A DNA stretch of 64,000 nucleotides from Okeania sp. SIO2B3 (GCF_010672525.1 NZ_JAAHGH010000003.1:91921-155920); one strand, 5' to 3'; positions 41,184 to 50,794 are shown, counted from the stretch's first letter. Numbers and translations: made by a program. Notes: a model not told the origin generated them from the sequence alone.

Positions 41184-41420
41184 ATGAATGCGATACTACT
41201 ACTTACCAAAAACATAGCTTTCTCAACCTTAACTTTCAGCTTAGGTATCATAATACCAACAAGAGTGATGGCATTGCCAGCAGCTAGCTATTACTCTAAC
41301 TCTAATCAGACTTACACAGACGTTGATACCTATTTTTTAAAATCATCTATTCTTGTAAAATATACACCAGACGATAATGGTAAATCTGGAGACAGTGAAA
41401 AAGGTGGAGGGGCACACTAA
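41184..41420 (+). CDS. Small secreted protein, possibly a truncated gene
   Basis: 78 residues. A signal peptide (TKNIAFSTLTFSLGIIIPTR, cleavage likely after VMALPA) precedes a polar Tyr/Ser/Asp-rich mature part ending DNGKSGDSEKGGGAH. The start is supported by GGGGAT at 41170-41175, 8 nt before the ATG. The Gly-rich end recalls the start of mature parts of cyanobacterial DUF928-type secreted proteins, so this may be a stub, but I cannot show it. Not recognised otherwise. Confidence 0.5.
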   Translation: MNAILLLTKNIAFSTLTFSLGIIIPTRVMALPAASYYSNSNQTYTDVDTYFLKSSILVKYTPDDNGKSGDSEKGGGAH

Positions 41421-42291
41421 CATTACCTCATTTTCATTTAAATACTAAATAGCTATCTTAGGATTAATCTACTATATTTATTTCTGGTCGTGATTAAAAC
41501 TTTAGGCTTAATTAAGTTTAATAATTCATGTCCTAATTTTTTCAATTTCTCTCTAAAACGCATCGATAATATCAGTTAGTCTGAAAACAATAAATTTAAG
41601 AAGTAATGGCTGAGGTTAATAGATAATCAGGCATTTGATCGATACTAATATTAGTGCACCGAATAATTAATAATTTCAGCTTTGAAGACTATCCTTTTAA
41701 CTTTGAAGGAGAAAAATCATTGATATTTGGTGTTGCTGAATCAAGCTATGAAACCTAAATTTGACAAAATATAAAATGCTTTTCAGTTAATAGTTAGGCA
41801 ATTGCCATTAAAGCACAATCATAGCCACGCATCACCAACGCCGATATTTTTGTTTTGTAGTCAAACCTTTTATTTATTTAAGAAGAGATAATTGTTGAAT
41901 GTTGAATGTTGAATGTAAGAACTAAACTCTAGAAACTTGAAACAATTGACATACTCCTGATTTTGCCCATAGCTCAACTACTCTGAGTTATTCAAATAGC
42001 ATGGTTCTATCTCCCAGTCTACCTCAATAATGGCCGTGCCGTATTTGTAGAGCATTATCGATCGCCTTCAACTAATCAGAAGCTTAAATTAGATATAAAT
42101 CCACCTAATTTAAACTTCTTTATATTTCCCAACACCGACACAAGCAGAATAAATACGGTTTTAACCCGTAGAGTTTCTAATACTTAACTTCAATAATCAA
42201 TTGGTAATTCCCAATATTTAATCAAGCACTCAAGTATTAAATAGCGGCATTGAAAATTGACTAATATCTGAGACTTTAGTCTATGCTAATC
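41421..42291. other. Non-coding stretch
   Basis: No gene. A TGTTGAATGTTGAATGTTGAATG tandem-type repeat lies near 41893-41912. No MITE family of this window is recognised. Confidence 0.4.
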
Positions 42292-42720
42292 TTAGTCATA
42301 TGAACCAGTATTCAATCTATAGTCACCTTCAATGTACACATCAGCAGGTGGAGTTACTGTAAAATTTTCAAGGTTAGCTTCTAAAAGATTTTTCTGTCTT
42401 TCAGTTAAATTAGGAATTTCTAGTACATCCTCTACTTTTTGATAAGGAGCATTATCTACTATCATCGAAGCTATAGTTGGGAACATTCCCCGGTATTTCC
42501 GAAAGCTTCGTAAAGGACTATTGTTAAGATCGAGCTTCTCTCCAATCTCTCCTAATTTTCTGTCTGCCTTGTTAACCCTTCCAGATTCTACTGCTAGAAT
42601 TGATGTTGAAGGCCATACAGTTAAACTTAAGTTACCTGCATAAGCTTGATGGTATGGCATTAATCCTACACAACCTAGACATAAACCTAATATTGCTAGC
42701 AGTAAGCCGATTTGTTTCAT
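42292..42720 (-). CDS. psbU: Photosystem II extrinsic protein PsbU (12 kDa)
   Basis: PsbU (142 aa) caps the oxygen-evolving Mn4CaO5 cluster on the lumen side together with PsbO and PsbV. A signal peptide covers about 1-28 (LLLAILGLCLGCVGLM...AYA). The mature part keeps family signatures: LGEIGEKLDLNNSPLRSFRK, YRGMFPTIASMIVDNAPYQK, VEDVLEIPNLTERQKNLLEA, and the C-terminal NFTVTPPADVYIEGDYRLNT. The double helix-hairpin-helix fold is consistent. It is monocistronic, convergent with the small secreted gene. Confidence 0.97.
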   Translation of the reverse strand: MKQIGLLLAILGLCLGCVGLMPYHQAYAGNLSLTVWPSTSILAVESGRVNKADRKLGEIGEKLDLNNSPLRSFRKYRGMFPTIASMIVDNAPYQKVEDVLEIPNLTERQKNLLEANLENFTVTPPADVYIEGDYRLNTGSYD

Positions 42721-43154
42721 TATTCTATTTCTCCTAATCTATTGATATACACAGTTTTTTAAGTACCTAACGGTAAAAATTAAACTGTAGAAATTTAAAC
42801 AGTTTACTTAATTGTTAGTAGGTAAATCAAGTAATGACTGCATGATGCAGCTTACTATTATCTAAACTCAGAAAGTCTATGAAAATAATTTTTCTACTTG
42901 TTGGTTTTCACTGCTTAAACGTCTCGCAAATTATCTCTTCCTTGCTCTAATTCTATAGAAACTTTGGGAGATATATTTTTGTCCAACAAGACAAATTTAG
43001 TCATAGACTATTAAGCCGTTCTACTAAACTTACCCAAACTTACCCATACATGGTTGCATGAGTTTTGGAGTTAGCTTCCTGCTTCACAGAAGACCACTGA
43101 CCGCAGTCTGCAACTTATCTTCTCCACAGGCTTAAATTCGCTTGGAACTCAAGC
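42721..43154. other. psbU upstream region and right end of a TnpB relic
   Basis: The segment nearest psbU must hold its promoter. Bases about 43040-43154 are hairpin-rich (CAGAAGACCACTGACCGCAG) and lie beyond the stop codon of the TnpB relic, where an IS605 right end is expected. Confidence 0.45.
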
Positions 43155-43273
43155 TACTGATTCACATAGTTTTTCAGGTTGATAGCAGCATTAAAATCTC
43201 TGTCAGCTTCAAAACCACATTCACTACACTCATAAGTTCTCAAGTTTAACGGCATTTTCTGTTGATGTCCACA
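43155..43273 (-). pseudogene. tnpB zinc-finger relic joined to psbD
   Basis: The frame ending at 43155 reads [39 protein letters not shown], stop: the TnpB zinc finger and last catalytic Asp. Everything before it, including the RuvC core, is missing, because the adjacent sequence becomes psbD within a few bases. Confidence 0.85.
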
Positions 43274-43432
43274 GAAGAATTACGGGCAGCAGAAGACCCA
43301 GAGTTTGAAACATTTTATACCAAAAACATTTTGTTGAACGAGGGTATCCGAGCATGGATGGCACCTCAAGATCAACCACATCAAAACTTTATATTCCCTG
43401 AGGAGGTTCTACCACGTGGTAACGCTCTCTAA
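43265..43432 (+). pseudogene. psbD: psbD 3' fragment (C-terminus of photosystem II D2)
   Basis: 55 codons encode the D2 C-terminus: [51 protein letters not shown], stop. The remaining roughly 300 residues, with all five membrane helices and the quinone, Mn and chlorophyll ligand region, are absent. An ATG at 43265 is in frame but has no evident ribosome-binding site. The stop overlaps the psbC start, as in normal psbDC operons. Cyanobacteria usually carry two psbD copies, so a complete copy is expected elsewhere. Confidence 0.92.
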
Positions 43433-44798
43433 TTCTTCCATGATGGGAGGTCGCGATATCGAGTCCACCGGTTTCGCCTGGTGGTCTGGAAATGCCCGTC
43501 TAATCAATCTATCCGGTAAACTGCTAGGCGCTCACGTTGCTCACGCAGGTCTAATCGTATTCTGGGCCGGAGCAATGACCTTATTTGAAGTTGCTCACTT
43601 TGTCCCAGAAAAGCCAATGTACGAACAAGGCTTGATCCTCATGCCCCACGTTGCTACTTTGGGCTGGGGTATCGGTCCTGGTGGCGAGGTAACTGACATA
43701 TTTCCATATTTTGTAGTAGGTGTTTTACACATAATTTCATCTGCTGTTCTTGGTTTAGGCGGTATTTATCATGCCGTTCGTGGTCCAGAAACACTTGAAG
43801 AATATTCTTCTTTCTTTGGATATGACTGGAAAGATAAGAACCAGATGACTAACATCATCGGTTACCACTTAATTCTATTAGGTTGTGGTGCCCTGTTGTT
43901 GGTATTTAAGGCCATGTTCTTCGGTGGTGTCTATGATTCTTGGGCACCAGGTGGTGGAGATGTCAGGGTAATCACAAACCCTACTCTCGATCCTGCTATT
44001 ATTTTCGGTTATCTAGTCAAAGCACCTTTTGGTGGTGAAGGCTGGATCATCGGTGTTAACAACATGGAAGATATCATCGGCGGTCATATCTGGATTGGTC
44101 TGATTTGTATCTTCGGTGGTGTTTGGCATATTCTAACTAAGCCTTTTGGTTGGGCACGTCGTGCTTTCATCTGGTCTGGAGAGGCTTATCTTTCCTACAG
44201 TTTAGGCGCTCTATCCTTAATGGGTTTGATTGCTGCGTGTTTCGTATGGTTTAACAACACTGCTTATCCTAGCGAATTCTACGGCCCAACTAACGCTGAA
44301 GCTTCTCAAGCTCAGTCTTTTGTATTCTTAGTCCGCGACCAAAAGTTAGGTGCTAATATTGGTTCTGCTCAAGGTCCAACTGGTCTTGGTAAGTACCTGA
44401 TGCGTTCTCCTACTGGTGAAATCATCTTCGGTGGTGAAACAATGCGTTTTTGGGACTTCCGTGGTCCTTGGTTAGAGCCTCTTCGTGGTCCTAACGGTCT
44501 TGACTTGAATAAACTAAAGAACGATATTCAGCCTTGGCAAGTACGTCGTGCTGCTGAGTACATGACTCATGCTCCTAACGGTTCCATCAACTCCGTAGGT
44601 GGCATTATCACTGATATTAACGGGTTTAACTATGTTAACCCTCGTGCTTGGTTAGCTGCAGCTCACTTCATTCTTGGCTTTTTCTTCTTAATTGGTCACT
44701 TATGGCACGCGGGACGCGCTCGTGCTGCTGAAGGTGGTTTTGAGAAAGGTCTCGACCGTGAAACAGAGCCAGTGCTATCTATGACTAACCTTGACTAA
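43416..44798 (+). CDS. psbC: Photosystem II CP43 chlorophyll-binding protein
   Basis: CP43 (460 aa), core antenna protein of photosystem II with six membrane helices and a large lumenal loop that ligates the Mn cluster. Signatures: [55 protein letters not shown]. The Mn-binding loop motif [20 protein letters not shown] contains the Glu and Arg known to contact the cluster. It ends [16 protein letters not shown]. The start is the family GTG (43416), overlapping the psbD stop by 17 bp; AGGAGG at 43400-43405 fits as ribosome-binding site. Codon use is that of a highly expressed gene. Upstream psbD is gone, so its promoter must be new or internal. Confidence 0.98.
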   Translation: MVTLSNSSMMGGRDIESTGFAWWSGNARLINLSGKLLGAHVAHAGLIVFWAGAMTLFEVAHFVPEKPMYEQGLILMPHVATLGWGIGPGGEVTDIFPYFVVGVLHIISSAVLGLGGIYHAVRGPETLEEYSSFFGYDWKDKNQMTNIIGYHLILLGCGALLLVFKAMFFGGVYDSWAPGGGDVRVITNPTLDPAIIFGYLVKAPFGGEGWIIGVNNMEDIIGGHIWIGLICIFGGVWHILTKPFGWARRAFIWSGEAYLSYSLGALSLMGLIAACFVWFNNTAYPSEFYGPTNAEASQAQSFVFLVRDQKLGANIGSAQGPTGLGKYLMRSPTGEIIFGGETMRFWDFRGPWLEPLRGPNGLDLNKLKNDIQPWQVRRAAEYMTHAPNGSINSVGGIITDINGFNYVNPRAWLAAAHFILGFFFLIGHLWHAGRARAAEGGFEKGLDRETEPVLSMTNLD

Positions 44799-44837
44799 TA
44801 TCTAGTTACTGTAGGTTACTTATAGCTAAATTTATTT

Positions 44838-44878
44838 AAGAACCTCACCAGATATCTGGTGAGGTTCTTATTTTTTTA
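44838..44878 (+). terminator. Rho-independent terminator of psbC
   Basis: A perfect 16-bp-arm palindrome (AAGAACCTCACCAGAT / ATCTGGTGAGGTTCTT, 44838-44869) followed by ATTTTTTTA, 40 bp after the psbC stop. Confidence 0.93.
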
Positions 44879-45374
44879 TAGAAGCCATTTGGTATCTTTG
44901 TACGCGGTACAGGTTTTTAGGAAAGGAGTCATACCAATTCTCTATGAAGTTGCGCTTCAATAGGAATTACGCACGCAAAAGATAAAATTATATCATGTTC
45001 GGATCAGAGCCTGATAAAAAAATTTTTGTTTGTAGTTTTGCTTTAGCCCATGAAATATCTATACTTCTTGCTCAAGCCCAACTACGAGAGCTTCTAACTT
45101 ATAATTATTCAACCGGGCAATATATTAAAGTTGTCTAGTCTAAACGACTCGCTTGTTTTCATCCCCCGGTTAAAACACGGAGGCCTTCAACGTCGCTTTT
45201 CGGTAATAGAAAGTTATCATACTTTAGGTTGGGTTAACGGTAATGCAACCCAACAAAATCAGAGCTCGTGTTAGATTTATCCTGCGAATAACTGCCGTTC
45301 TTAGAAACCTACGATAATCTATAGAAATCTATGATTATCTGTTCTATTCCTGCTTCATTCTGGTAACGTCGGCG
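44879..45374. other. Non-coding stretch next to a tnpB pseudogene
   Basis: It includes TTATATCATGTTCGGATCAG (44986), also present at 10414, and the presumed IS605 right end at about 45250-45374. No gene. Confidence 0.45.
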
Positions 45375-46578
45375 TTATCCAGTCCACAGGCTGTCACGGA
45401 CGTTTGCTTTTGCTTCGCAAAACTGGCGTAACGCAACGCCGGCGCGAAACGCGTTAGCGTTGCGGAGCAAACTGCCCGCCATAGCTAAATTTAACGCTGC
45501 ATTCAAGTCTCGAGCACAGCTAAAATTGCAGTGTTCGCAATTGAAAACGCGCTCTGATAAAAACAGAGATTTTTTAACAGTTCCACAGTTAGAACAAGTC
45601 TTAGAGCTAGGAAACCATCTATCAACAACGATTAGCTCCGAGCCGTATAACTTACATTTATACTCTAACTGTCTTCTGAACTCGTAAAAACCCATATCGG
45701 CAACAGCTTTAGCTAGCTTTGGCTCGGCCATCATTCCAGATACATTCAAATCTTCTATTACTATCTGACTGTGGTTTTTAGCTAAGTAAGTAGTTAGTTT
45801 ATGCAACGTATCTTTTCTGATATTAGCTATTTGGCTGTGTACTTGAGCTATCCTAAGTTGAGCCTTTTTCCAATTAGAGGAATAGACGACTTTATGTCGG
45901 TTTAAGTATTGCAACCGAGAGAGTTTGGCTTCTAACTTTCTATAAGACTTAGCTGCCTCAAATACTTCACCTGTTGACAATGTTGCTAAAGTTTTTACTC
46001 CTAAATCTACACCAATTACATCTACTGATTTTTCAGTAATTTGGGGTATGGTTTCTACTTTGAAACTAATAAACCATCTATCAGCTTTCCTGCTAATAGT
46101 TACAGATTTAGGAGTTACATTATCTGGCAGTATTTCATAAGTTTTAATCCATCCAATTCGGGGGAGTTTTATATGATTAAAACCTATTGATATTGAACCA
46201 TCTAAAGTGTTTGCGTAGCATTCCGCAGGAAAACTATCGTCTCTACCTTTCTTCTTAAATTTAGGTTGACCAGACACTTTACTAAAGCAACGCTTCCAAG
46301 CATCTGATAAATACCTCAAGGCATATTGAGGCGCACATTTAGATACTTCATAATACCAATAGTTATTAGGTTTAACCATTGCTACCAAAAGTTTATGCAG
46401 GTCGATTGCGGTAGGAAATTTAAGTTTACCTGAAGGATTATTTGAATTGTGGTTCAGGATGTTCCTAGTTAGCCATAATCCCCAATTGTAAGCATGACGA
46501 GCTACAAAGCGCGTGTTTAGCCAGCAAGGTTTTTTGTTTATTATTTGGGTGTAACTCGGTTTTGAATCCTAGTAGCAT
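45375..46578 (-). pseudogene. tnpB: tnpB with one N-terminal frameshift
   Basis: The main frame (from 46388, 337 aa) holds the RuvC Asp (IGVDLGVKTLATL), Glu (IVIEDLNVSGMM), zinc finger (CSNCGT, CEHCNFSC) and ARDLNAALNL. The N-terminus lies further upstream: ATG at 46578 starts MLLGFKTELHPNNKQKTLLA, KHA, then a one-base shift near 46510 leads into RFVARHAYNWGLW in the main frame. The main frame also contains a GC-rich short repeat translated in frame (SFPAECYANT, 46209-46232). The C-terminus has a GC-rich extension. It is one repair away from a full-length nuclease. Confidence 0.88.
46209..46232. repeat. GC-rich short dispersed repeat inside tnpB (one of eight)
   Basis: Core GTTTGCGYAGCATTCCGYAGGAAA. 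Other copies on either strand: 8011-8035 (tnpB relic), 17541-17588 (IS5 relic, compound), 25074-25102, 29881-29910, 32898-32922 (half), 33089-33117 and 36641-36667. Such elements belong to the class known as small dispersed repeats of filamentous cyanobacteria. Confidence 0.85.
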
Positions 46579-46762
46579 AAAATTAAATATAGATTATCAT
46601 AGAGAATACTAGATAATCTATGATTATGTCAAGCTGTTAATTACCCTAACAATTTTCAACCAAAGCTAGTAAATGTAAAATCTTGCTTTAAATTTAGCAA
46701 TAATCGATAGCTACCACCTAATAATTGTAAGCTGACTACTGATAACTGAGTGCCAATTTATA

Positions 46763-47485
46763 ATGAAACCATACCAGAAAATTAAAATCCTAGAATGTCA
46801 CGAACCACTCATCCCAATTCCCTTAGAAAAATTTGCCACTGAATCACCCCATCCCTATAAAAAATTAGGCGCACCTTATCATTTATCTCCAGCAAATTCA
46901 CCTTATTTTTTACGTCAAAAAGTATTAGATAGTTTGATAGCAGCTCAAACAAAACTACAAACAAAATATCCCAGTTGGCACATTCAAATATTTGATGCTT
47001 ATCGCCCCATTGCTGTACAAAAATTTATGGTAGATTACACTTTTGTAGAAACAGTAAAAGCTGAAGGTTTTACATTAGATAGTCCGGAGTTGACAGAAGC
47101 AAAACGTCAAAAAATTTTAGAGTTAGTTTATCAGTTTTGGGCTGCTCCTAGTCTAGACCCTGCTACCCCACCACCTCATAGTACGGGTGCTGCTGTGGAT
47201 GTAACCTTGGTGGATGCTAATGGGAAAACTGTTGATATGGGTTCTCCTATTGATGAGTTATCACCCCGTTCTTATCCGAATCATTTTTTGGAGAGTAAAA
47301 ATGAGGAAGCTCAGAAATATCATCAACACCGACAGTTATTGGCAGAAGTAATGTTATCGGTGGGGTTTCAGCAACATCAACAGGAATGGTGGCATTTTTC
47401 TCTAGGCGACCAAATGTGGGCTTGGTTGACAAGTCAGGAGAATGTTGGAGGTGAGGTTGTGGCACGTTACGGACGAGTAAATTGA
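46763..47485 (+). CDS. D-alanyl-D-alanine dipeptidase (VanX/DdpX type, M15D)
   Basis: 240 residues, a zinc dipeptidase cleaving D-Ala-D-Ala. Motifs: IQIFDAYRPIAVQKFM (active-site Arg), PPHSTGAAVDVTLVD (first Zn ligands His and Asp), EWWHFSLGDQMWAW (catalytic Glu and the third Zn His). Length fits the family. There is no signal peptide, so a cytoplasmic role in peptidoglycan recycling or D-Ala use is more likely than glycopeptide resistance: no vanH, vanA or regulator gene is nearby. The 3' end abuts a TnpB relic. Confidence 0.93.
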   Translation: MKPYQKIKILECHEPLIPIPLEKFATESPHPYKKLGAPYHLSPANSPYFLRQKVLDSLIAAQTKLQTKYPSWHIQIFDAYRPIAVQKFMVDYTFVETVKAEGFTLDSPELTEAKRQKILELVYQFWAAPSLDPATPPPHSTGAAVDVTLVDANGKTVDMGSPIDELSPRSYPNHFLESKNEEAQKYHQHRQLLAEVMLSVGFQQHQQEWWHFSLGDQMWAWLTSQENVGGEVVARYGRVN

Positions 47486-47602
47486 AATTGACCGAGACTT
47501 GAATGCCTCAATTAATTTAAGAAATGCGGTCGGCTCGACCGTTGATGCCTGTGGACGGAGTGCTGCCGACAGTTCCGGTGGAAGCAGGAAGTAAACATTA
47601 AG
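47486..47602 (+). pseudogene. tnpB C-terminal relic on the plus strand
   Basis: Frame from about 47488 reads IDRDLNASINLRNAVGSTVD, ACGRSADSSGGSRK, stop: the last catalytic Asp region and typical tail of TnpB. It starts immediately at the stop codon of the dipeptidase gene, so its upstream part was lost. Confidence 0.7.
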
Positions 47603-47663
47603 ATGTCACTAATGATGACGTTTTATATCGGTTTTATGAAGCAGGATGTCAATCCCTATACGC

Positions 47664-49295
47664 TTATACTCTCAGGAAGAAATCATTCTCGCTAATAGAT
47701 GCAAGGTTTGCCAGATTAGCAAATTCACCACCGCTACCAAATTCTGCCTCTGTACCATTAGCATTGTAGAATAGCTTGCCGTTACTACTGTTATAAACAA
47801 TAATCCCTGCTGAAGTTTCTGCATCGGCATCACTGGTAACTGTAGTAAATTCACCATCAAGACTGAAGCCTTCCCCTAAATTACTAGCAATAGCAGTGAA
47901 AGTGCTTTTACCAAGTAAAATTATATCTTGCCCCGGAACAAAGTCACTAATTTCATCTACTCCAAGCTCCTCTAAGTCAAATTCATCATTTGTACTGAAA
48001 ATAAAGCGGTCAATACTTGCACCACCAATTAGAGTGTCGTTACCTGCACCACTGTTCAGGCGATCGCGACCTTGACCACCTAAAAGTAAGTCATCACCAT
48101 TGCCACCAAAGAGGCGATCGTTGTCTTGACGCCCTTCGATAGTATCATTGCCATCTTTTCCATAAAGAGAGTCACTACCTCTACTACCAATGATTTGGTC
48201 ATCCCCACCGCTGCCATCAATAGTATCATTACCAGCCAGACCAACAATGGTATCATCTCCTTCTGCACCACTTAGGCGATCGCTTTCAGGAGTACCAGTC
48301 TCATTTATAATTACAGAACTAGCTTTCACAAAGTCGATGTTGGCAGAAACACCTAGATTCGTTAGGTCAGTGCCTGGGCCATATTGCACCAATAAACCCC
48401 CGTTTTCAAATTCGATGGGCGTAGAAATACCTGATGGCAAGATATCCGTGGCGGCGTCTAGTACAAATCCTGGCTCCAAAACTTCAACAGTTGCAAATTC
48501 ATTCAATTCGCTCAGGCCGTCAAGACTAGCTGAGGCAATGGTGCTAGTGTCAAACTCAAAATAATATCGATCAAAGCGATCGGCAGGAAAAAGCAGACTG
48601 TCCGCTTGAGAATTGTCAACTAAAGTCATTGTGAGGAAGGTATCACTAATATCAATGTCGTAAAAGCCAATAAAGTTAGGAAATTCGACATCATTGGTAA
48701 TGATTTCAGGGCCTCCAATTTCGCCGAAAGTAGCCTCAACCCCACCTGTAATAACAGTATCTTGTAAGGTATTGAGAACCGTTGCTGAATCACCTAGTAT
48801 AGATTCTTCTGAACTATCTTCCTCAAAGTCGATGGTGGCAGAAACACCTATATTTGTTAGGTCAGTACCTGGGCCTAATTCTACCAATAAGCCTCCAGTT
48901 TCAAATTCGATGGGCGTAGAAATACCTGTTCCAAAGATATCGGAGGCGTCTAGTACAAATCCTGGGTCTAAAACTTGAACAGTAGCAAATTCATTCAATT
49001 CGCTCAGACCGTCAAGACTAGCTGAGGCAATGGTGCTAGTGTCAAACTCAAAATAATATCGATCAAAGCGATCGTCTGGAATAACTAGATCGGTTGCCCC
49101 AGAATTATCCACTAGGGTCATGGTTAACCCATCATCACTAATGTCAATGTCATAAAAACCTATGAAGTTGGATAATTCTACCCCGGGATCGACCACTGTT
49201 ATTGGATCGCTCAAGCCAAAAACAGCTTGCACACCACTTGTGATAGTGGCATCCTCAAAGGTATTGGTGACGGTTACAGAACTTCCTAAGACCAT
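47664..49295 (-). CDS. RTX (hemolysin-type calcium-binding) protein with a duplicated N-terminal module
   Basis: 543 residues. Two copies of an approximately 155-residue module (about 4-160 and 172-330) share FIGFYDIDIS, LTMTLVDNS, DRFDRYYFEFDTSTIASASL, DGLSELNEFATV and ISTPIEFE. Next come RTX nonapeptides at about 335-430 (GNDTIDGSGGDDQIIG, GGNGDDLLLGGQGRDRL), then a C-terminal segment with DRFIFSTNDE and ISDFVPGQDIILL typical of type I secretion substrates. There is no N-terminal signal, as expected for type I secretion. It binds calcium and is extracellular by family knowledge; the function of the duplicated module is unknown. No secretion genes are adjacent. Confidence 0.92.
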   Translation of the reverse strand: MVLGSSVTVTNTFEDATITSGVQAVFGLSDPITVVDPGVELSNFIGFYDIDISDDGLTMTLVDNSGATDLVIPDDRFDRYYFEFDTSTIASASLDGLSELNEFATVQVLDPGFVLDASDIFGTGISTPIEFETGGLLVELGPGTDLTNIGVSATIDFEEDSSEESILGDSATVLNTLQDTVITGGVEATFGEIGGPEIITNDVEFPNFIGFYDIDISDTFLTMTLVDNSQADSLLFPADRFDRYYFEFDTSTIASASLDGLSELNEFATVEVLEPGFVLDAATDILPSGISTPIEFENGGLLVQYGPGTDLTNLGVSANIDFVKASSVIINETGTPESDRLSGAEGDDTIVGLAGNDTIDGSGGDDQIIGSRGSDSLYGKDGNDTIEGRQDNDRLFGGNGDDLLLGGQGRDRLNSGAGNDTLIGGASIDRFIFSTNDEFDLEELGVDEISDFVPGQDIILLGKSTFTAIASNLGEGFSLDGEFTTVTSDADAETSAGIIVYNSSNGKLFYNANGTEAEFGSGGEFANLANLASISENDFFLRV

Positions 49296-49867
49296 AGTCT
49301 AAATCTCCTTGGTTGAATCAGAACAGAACACCTACTAATAAATTGTACAAATAGTCAACTACAAGTTACTTTTAGGACTTACACGTTATACCGTTTCACG
49401 GAATTCAAAAGTCAAAATTCAAAAGTCAAAAGGCAAAAGTCAGATTTTATAGTTCAAAACTTTGATGCTTCAGTAATTTCAGCAAATTATTCGACATCTA
49501 AAGTTTGGAACTATTTGTAACATTCTTTTTTCACGCTTGGTATTAGAGGAGCAAAATCTAGGTTTGAGATTGCTTCTCTATCGGTCGCAATAATAGAAAT
49601 ACCTTTAGGACTTACGCAGATACGCTATATATAGCGCTCAATACTATTGTCCAATAGTTAATCAACTCTATAAATAGTGCCTTTGCGTAAGTCCTGACCT
49701 TGTATTGCCTAAGTTATGACTTTGTTAATGACCTTTGTAAGACTGCCGATCTCTATGCGATCAGACATATCATTAGACAACAACTGTTAAATTAGTATGC
49801 ACTAAATACTATATACTGGTCAGCCGATATAAAAAATGGTCAATATCAGTAATATTTAGGGTTAAAA
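49296..49867. other. Divergent intergenic region with MITE-F
   Basis: It separates the RTX gene from the AraC regulator and should hold both promoters. Contains short repeats of GTCAAAATTCAAAAGTCAAA (49413) and MITE-F at 49607-49695. No gene. Confidence 0.55.
49607..49695. repeat. MITE-F, 89 bp
   Basis: Ends AGGACTTACGCA and TGCGTAAGTCCT are perfect inverted repeats. Related single ends occur at 16624 (beside the dead IS5) and 49375, and a diverged pair at 26336-26420. Confidence 0.75.
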
Positions 49868-50794
49868 ATGGACACCCAGCCATGGTCTCTTCCAAACGTC
49901 GAATGGTCGCCTACAATTAACAGTCGATTTGAAGTTCTAAGATTAGCGGATTTTAATCGGCGAGAGATTCCTGCTGACCACGATCCTCGGCAAGCTCACC
50001 GCATCAACTTTCATGCTTTGATTTTGTTTACACAAGGGCAGGGAATTCATGGTGTTGACTTTATTGATTACCCTGTCAAGACCGGGACATTAATTCACGT
50101 TTGTGCCAATCAGATACACCATTTTGGCCATTCTGAGGGATTAAATGGTTTAATGGTAGTGTTTTTGCCTGCTGCCTTGCCTAGCAATTTATTAGGAATG
50201 CCAACCAGTATTTCGAGTTTCTTATCCTGGTCTACCATGCAATACATTTGGCCATCAGTCACATCTATTGAGCCGTGCCAAGCCCAAATTCTTAAACAAC
50301 ACATCGAACTATTAGAAATTCATCAAACAATGAAATTTATTCAGCCTTCGCAGCCCGCTGCTCAATATCTACTATGGTCTGTGATAGCTTTCGCATTTCA
50401 GGCTGCTGTGGAATCTGGAAAACATCACCAGGGTAAGCTTATAGATCCGAGGTTTCTAGAATTTGTTGACTTGCTGGAGCGATCGTTTGAGTTCTGTCGA
50501 AATGTGAAATGGTATGCTGCTCAGATAAATTGTACAGAGAGAACACTTTATCGCATCTGTATGGCAACCGTTGGAAAATCTCCTAAGACAATTACGAATG
50601 AGCGGGTTGCAGTTGAAGCACAACGCAGATTGCTTTTTAGCGAAGCAACCGTGAAAGAGGTGGGATATTCTTTAGGATTTGAAGAGACGACTAATTTTAT
50701 TAAGTTCTTCAGACGCCTTGTTGGCCAGAATCCTGATGGATTTCGGATGTCATTAAAATCAAGCGCTACTCGCAAGTTAAAAGTTAAAAGTTAA
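49868..50794 (+). CDS. AraC-family transcriptional regulator
   Basis: 308 residues. An N-terminal cupin-like sensor domain (about 15-110: RINFHALILFTQGQGIHGVD, GTLIHVCANQIHHFG) precedes a C-terminal AraC double helix-turn-helix (about 205-300: WYAAQINCTERTLYRICMAT, TITNERVAVEAQRRLLFSEA, VKEVGYSLGFEETTNFIKFF, RRLVGQNPDGFR). It binds DNA as an activator or repressor; the effector is unknown. Divergent orientation to the RTX gene makes that gene a possible target. ATG at 49868 is preceded by TAGGG at 49858-49862. Confidence 0.93.
   Translation: MDTQPWSLPNVEWSPTINSRFEVLRLADFNRREIPADHDPRQAHRINFHALILFTQGQGIHGVDFIDYPVKTGTLIHVCANQIHHFGHSEGLNGLMVVFLPAALPSNLLGMPTSISSFLSWSTMQYIWPSVTSIEPCQAQILKQHIELLEIHQTMKFIQPSQPAAQYLLWSVIAFAFQAAVESGKHHQGKLIDPRFLEFVDLLERSFEFCRNVKWYAAQINCTERTLYRICMATVGKSPKTITNERVAVEAQRRLLFSEATVKEVGYSLGFEETTNFIKFFRRLVGQNPDGFRMSLKSSATRKLKVKS

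Noticed and set aside
41184..41420. Peptide pheromone or RiPP precursor
   Set aside because: It has a normal signal peptide and no modification genes beside it; a truncated secreted protein is the simpler reading.
46763..47485. Vancomycin resistance gene
   Set aside because: The protein is VanX-like, but without vanH/vanA-type ligase or vanRS nearby a role in D-Ala-D-Ala turnover is more likely.
47672..48564. Several frames overlapping the RTX gene, in other frames or antisense
   Set aside because: They are shadows of the repetitive Gly/Asp coding sequence; the RTX frame has full domain structure.
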